Shown: piece after piece, positions 60,370 through 64,000 of the stretch
Numbering within the stretch: the stretch's first letter is position 1
Layout of the letters: each line of letters begins with the position of its first letter
Source of the DNA: Limnephilus marmoratus
Lineage: Eukaryota; Arthropoda; Insecta; Trichoptera; Limnephilidae
Length of the DNA stretch: 64,000 bases
Reading direction: 5' to 3'
NCBI GenBank assembly: GCA_917880885.1
Contig: OU862933.1
Location: 13,111,679 to 13,175,678 of the forward strand
The notes under the pieces: generated by a model
The model's input: the letters and a program-made list of their open reading frames with translations, nothing else
Told to the model about the DNA's origin: nothing
Database searches by the model: none
Made by a program: the position numbers and the translations under genes

Positions 60370-61100
60370 TCATTGTTGTTCTATGGTGTCACTATTCTCG
60401 CACTCACGGGAAGACGGTTTTAATTATCTGGGGAGTTAAGTTATAGAACCAGGAGACATTGCAAACACTCAATAAAAAAAAACTGCTGAATTTTAGAAAA
60501 GAGTATTTTTATTTTCATTTTAACTTTAACCTTTTCTATGCGTCAAAAATATGTATCACTTCGTTCTCATGCGGGGTTATTTATCATTAATCTAATTTAT
60601 GGCTTTAAACAATAATCACACATGGATTTTAATATTTGTTTTAAAAGTAAGTCAATTATGTCTTGAAGTATTTTTCAAGTGTAAATATACATTCGGAACA
60701 TCAATGGAACTCTATAAATCTTCGACGCTTATCTCAGTGGTATAATTAACTCGTGTGACTCGGGCGGCCATATTAATATTTCAAGGACAACACAACAAGC
60801 ATATCAACATACTGAAGTAGAGCTCTTCATCTGTGGCCCGATATTGACGTTATTGATACTTTTGCGGAACAGAAAGCTCGGAGAAAAGAATTTTATTAAT
60901 AAATATTTTCTCAATGTTACAATTTTATTTCATTATAAATTTGTAATATCTAAGCTTTTGAAAAAAAACTTCTTCTCCTTCTTCTATGTTCATTTCAGGT
61001 TCAGAATCATGAGTTTCATGTATTTCAGCAGCTTCGCAATTGTTATCTTCGTCACTTTCACTACGTTCAAAATCAGAATCTATTTCTAAAGTAGCACTAA
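60370..61100. other. Unassigned stretch after TTC39-like exon 8
   Basis: AT-rich. No further TTC39-like exon was recognised; a short minus-strand acidic frame near 60,945-61,100 is discussed with the poly(A) tracts. Confidence 0.4.
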
Positions 61101-61107
61101 TTATTAT

Positions 61108-61180
61108 TATTTTTTTTTTTTTTTTTTTTTTTTTTTTCATTTTCAAAATATTTTTTTTTTTTTTTTATTTATTTATTTTA
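61108..61180 (-). repeat. Poly(A) tail tracts at the LINE 3' end
   Basis: Two long T runs on the plus strand (about 30 and 17 nt) separated by cattttcaaaata, with TTTA repeats. Read on the minus strand they are A tails. The outer run may belong to a second, older insertion: 60,945-61,100 minus encodes an acidic stretch (DFERSESDEDNNCEAAEIHE) of a kind often seen at transposase N-termini, unassigned. Confidence 0.6.
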
Positions 61181-61489
61181 GCATATAAAATATAATATAC
61201 ATTTAGATAATGTAGTAATTTGCGTACATGTTCATTTTAAAATACGTTAATACCACTCTTCCATGGAAGCATTAGCTTGTGTCTGGAAGAGTAGTGTACA
61301 TTTTTAATGCTATATTTAAGTTCTTAAATTACAATGTGAATGTAAAAAACAATAAGTTGTAAGTTCGGTGATATGTAAATAGTTGCTAAAAACAATAAAA
61401 AATTAAACTTATTTGAAGAACAGAGTATCACTTGGAAACTGAGTTATAAGTAGTTGTTCTTGAGATTAGATTAGTCGGAAACTTTTTTT

Positions 61490-64000
61490 TTAGTTTTTTT
61501 TTTTATATATTGCTTTAAAATATTTTTTAACAGTGTTTATTAATTGGATTTTATCATTAATTTTTCTAATTTCATCCGGTAATCGGTTGAAAATAAGTCT
61601 TCCTTGATAAGTATAATAATTTTGTGCAAAGGAAGTGTTTAATTTTGGGCATGAGAAAATATATTTATGTCTAGTACGGTTTTCAGTTATAAATTGATAT
61701 TTTTCTTTTTCTTTTATAGTTTGAATCAATGCATTTCTATTGTATAGATCTTTGAAAGATGGTACTTGGAATTCCTTAAATAATTGATCCGTTGGGTAGT
61801 CCGAAGGTTTTATCAATATGATTTTAATTATTAGCCTCTGCACAACTTCAATTGGGGAAAGATTAGTTTTGTATGCGGATCCCCAGCTAATGATAGCATA
61901 TTGTAAAGTTGATTGAACCAAAGCGTAATATATTAGATATAAGTTTTTTACAGATAAAAAATTTCTGATTCTTAAAAATATATAAATCAATTTTCTAATT
62001 TTTTTTACAACTTGACAAATTTGTTCCTTCCATTTCAAATTTTTATCGATAATGACTCCTAAATATTTGATTGTGTTTGTTGTTTTTAATATTGTGCAGT
62101 TTTGGATACAATAATTTTTACTATGTGTTTTGGAATTATCATGGATGATGATGTCAATGTTTTTAGGGGTATCATTTTTGTGTATTGCAAATGGAATTAC
62201 AAATGTTTTATCACCATTTAGTGATAGTAAATTTACGTCGAAGAAATTCTTTAAAATATTTATGTCTTCGGTGGCTTTAAATGTTACTTTTTCCCAAGTT
62301 TTATCGCTAATTATTAATACCGTATCATCGGCATATGAAGTAATTTGGCCATGTAGTGGTTGAAAAAAAATGTCATTAACATATATGGTGAAAAGGATTG
62401 GTCCTATTACTGTACCTTGAGGGATTCCAAAGTCTGATATTTCTTTATCGCTATTAATCTGATTTATTTTTACGACTTGCGGTCGATTTTTTAGGTAGTT
62501 CGAAATCCATTTAATTGCATTGTCTTTTATACCTATATTGTTTAGTTTTTTTAGTAGAATCTCATGGGATATACTATCAAAAGCTTTTCTGAGATCAATA
62601 AATATACCGGCACATTTTTCACCTTTATCCAATGATTCGTTGATGTATGAGGTTACATTAGCAATAGCATCTTGTGTGCTGAGTGACTTTATAAAACCAA
62701 ACTGGTTTTTGTGAAGAATTTTATTACTTTCTAGGAAACTGACTAATTGATTTTTCACAATTTTTTCAAAAATCTTTCCAATGTTTGAGATTAGACAAAT
62801 TGGGCGATAGTTAGTTACTTGTTGAGGATCTCCAGATTTATAAATAGGTGAAATAATTGTATTTTTATAGTTTGTCGGAAATATTCCCTCTGTTAAACTT
62901 AAGTTTATCAAATGAGTAATTGGTTTCACCAAATGAATTTTCATGGATTTTAGAAAATGTACTGTAATAAGGTCAAATCCGGGAGACGAACCTCCTTTCA
63001 TGCCTTCTATTATTTTTAAATCTTCACTTTCTGAGGTTTTTTCAAATTTTGATAAATTACTATGATTTTGTACATTTTCAATCGTTTGTGTTTTCGGGTT
63101 AAAAGATTTATTGATATTTTTCGCAAGATTTTTTCCTACATTAGCAAAAAAAGAATTAAAGATGTTTGCACATTGTTTAGGTTGATTATTAGCATCTATG
63201 ATTTTATTTTCATGTTCAATGTATTTTATTTTTTGTGTTTTTTTAGTGTTATCCATGGCTAAGTTAACTGTTTTCCATATTTGTTTATTGTTATTGTCTG
63301 TAGAAAGTATTTTATTTTTGAAATAGTCTTCTTTATTTTGTTTGATACAGTTTGTTAATTTATTTTTAAATTTTTTGTAAAAAGTGTATGCTTTTTCATT
63401 TAGAGGAATTTTCAATGTTGTTTTGTAAAGTTTTTCTTTGTTTTTAATTGATATTATAAGTCCTTGTGTTATCCAAGGCTTTAAAATTCTTAGTTTAGAT
63501 TTAATGCGGACTGTAGTTTCAGTAGTTGAATTTTTTATGTGTTGAGACAATATATTTTCAAAGTTTTTTGAGCAAGTCTCGGTATCATAACTATTTAACA
63601 CATTGTTCCATTGTTCATTTCTTAGTTTTTTGGATAAAATAGTCATATTTGTGTAGGATTTTGTCTTTGTTAGATTAAATTTTTTATGTTTAATTTTGTT
63701 ATCATAGAAAAGAATGCATGCATGGTGGTCAGTTATATTCGTTTTCCAAACAATTGATTTCATTTTGTCGATATCTTTAATATTTATGTTAGTCCATATA
63801 TGGTCTAAACAAGATGGAGTGTGATTTTTTATCTCTCTCGTATTTTTGTTAATGCACGATATGAAGTTAAATTCAGTCATACAATTAATATATTCATTTT
63901 TGAAATTATTTTCTACGTTTTCATTAATGTTTATATTAAAATCTCCTGCAACAAAGCAAAGTTTATTTCTAAATTTTAACAGTATGTGTTTAAATTCATT
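61490..64000 (-). CDS. Non-LTR retrotransposon ORF: endonuclease end plus reverse transcriptase (runs off the right edge)
   Basis: One open frame of at least 836 codons with no stop from 64,000 to 61,490. It starts inside the AP-endonuclease domain (GDFN at 63935-63946, later SCLDHIW and NITDHHAC) and continues through a whole reverse transcriptase: IFIDLRKAFDSISHEILLKK, FGIPQGTVIGPILFTIYVND and the catalytic YADDT at 62321-62335, then a C-terminal LINE tail. The intact frame suggests recent insertion. The clade looks like the jockey/CR1 group, not resolved further. The 3' UTR runs to A/T homopolymers at about 61,150-61,180. The element lies after TTC39-like exon 8, in antisense to that gene. 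Confidence 0.9.
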   Translation of the reverse strand, partial: NEFKHILLKFRNKLCFVAGDFNININENVENNFKNEYINCMTEFNFISCINKNTREIKNHTPSCLDHIWTNINIKDIDKMKSIVWKTNITDHHACILFYDNKIKHKKFNLTKTKSYTNMTILSKKLRNEQWNNVLNSYDTETCSKNFENILSQHIKNSTTETTVRIKSKLRILKPWITQGLIISIKNKEKLYKTTLKIPLNEKAYTFYKKFKNKLTNCIKQNKEDYFKNKILSTDNNNKQIWKTVNLAMDNTKKTQKIKYIEHENKIIDANNQPKQCANIFNSFFANVGKNLAKNINKSFNPKTQTIENVQNHSNLSKFEKTSESEDLKIIEGMKGGSSPGFDLITVHFLKSMKIHLVKPITHLINLSLTEGIFPTNYKNTIISPIYKSGDPQQVTNYRPICLISNIGKIFEKIVKNQLVSFLESNKILHKNQFGFIKSLSTQDAIANVTSYINESLDKGEKCAGIFIDLRKAFDSISHEILLKKLNNIGIKDNAIKWISNYLKNRPQVVKINQINSDKEISDFGIPQGTVIGPILFTIYVNDIFFQPLHGQITSYADDTVLIISDKTWEKVTFKATEDINILKNFFDVNLLSLNGDKTFVIPFAIHKNDTPKNIDIIIHDNSKTHSKNYCIQNCTILKTTNTIKYLGVIIDKNLKWKEQICQVVKKIRKLIYIFLRIRNFLSVKNLYLIYYALVQSTLQYAIISWGSAYKTNLSPIEVVQRLIIKIILIKPSDYPTDQLFKEFQVPSFKDLYNRNALIQTIKEKEKYQFITENRTRHKYIFSCPKLNTSFAQNYYTYQGRLIFNRLPDEIRKINDKIQLINTVKKYFKAIYKKKN

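Overview
The window is eukaryotic: long spliced genes with GT-AG introns, AT-rich introns and a very dense load of insect-type transposons (mariner, P-like, PIF/Harbinger, piggyBac-like, hAT, LINEs, a tRNA-derived SINE). The proteins and the transposon mix point to an insect, perhaps a moth or a relative; the order cannot be settled from this sequence alone.

Three host genes could be rebuilt exon by exon from splice sites, reading phase and family resemblance. (1) A TXNDC11-like ER thioredoxin-domain protein, minus strand, 12 coding exons from 23,010 down to 1,074, 941 residues, apparently complete. (2) A PIGQ/Gpi1-like subunit of the GPI-GlcNAc transferase, minus strand, 7 coding exons from 42,958 down to 26,321, 535 residues, complete. 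(3) A TTC39/Iml2-like TPR protein, plus strand, 8 coding exons from 43,704 to 60,208, 625 residues so far, running off the right edge. Genes 2 and 3 are head to head with about 745 bp between start codons, so they may share a promoter.

Almost everything else is mobile DNA, much of it with target-site duplications (TSDs) readable directly. The left third holds a P-superfamily-like element nested in a relative of itself just beyond a splice donor (4,637-6,130), a piggyBac-like MITE, a MITE with 109-bp internal repeats, a deleted mariner, a 19-copy 39-bp satellite, a pogo-like element and a SINE split by a Harbinger derivative. The middle holds zinc-finger-like degenerate arrays, TA- and TTAA-flanked MITEs, and a 6.2-kb structure with inverted ends inside a TA-repeat that splits a LINE reverse transcriptase. 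The right third holds a small element made of iteron-like arrays at both ends, a third P-like copy with an open THAP exon, a second dead mariner, a stack of nested elements around a hAT derivative, and a long LINE ORF at the right edge.

The most unusual items are the iteron-array element with an 8-9 bp TSD (43,930-44,361), the THAP-carrying P-like family with perfect 8-bp TSDs, the A-tailed hairpin insertion with a 12-bp TSD (22,223-22,373), the 6.2-kb TA-flanked structure, and the tandem heat-shock-element motifs at 39,463-39,520.
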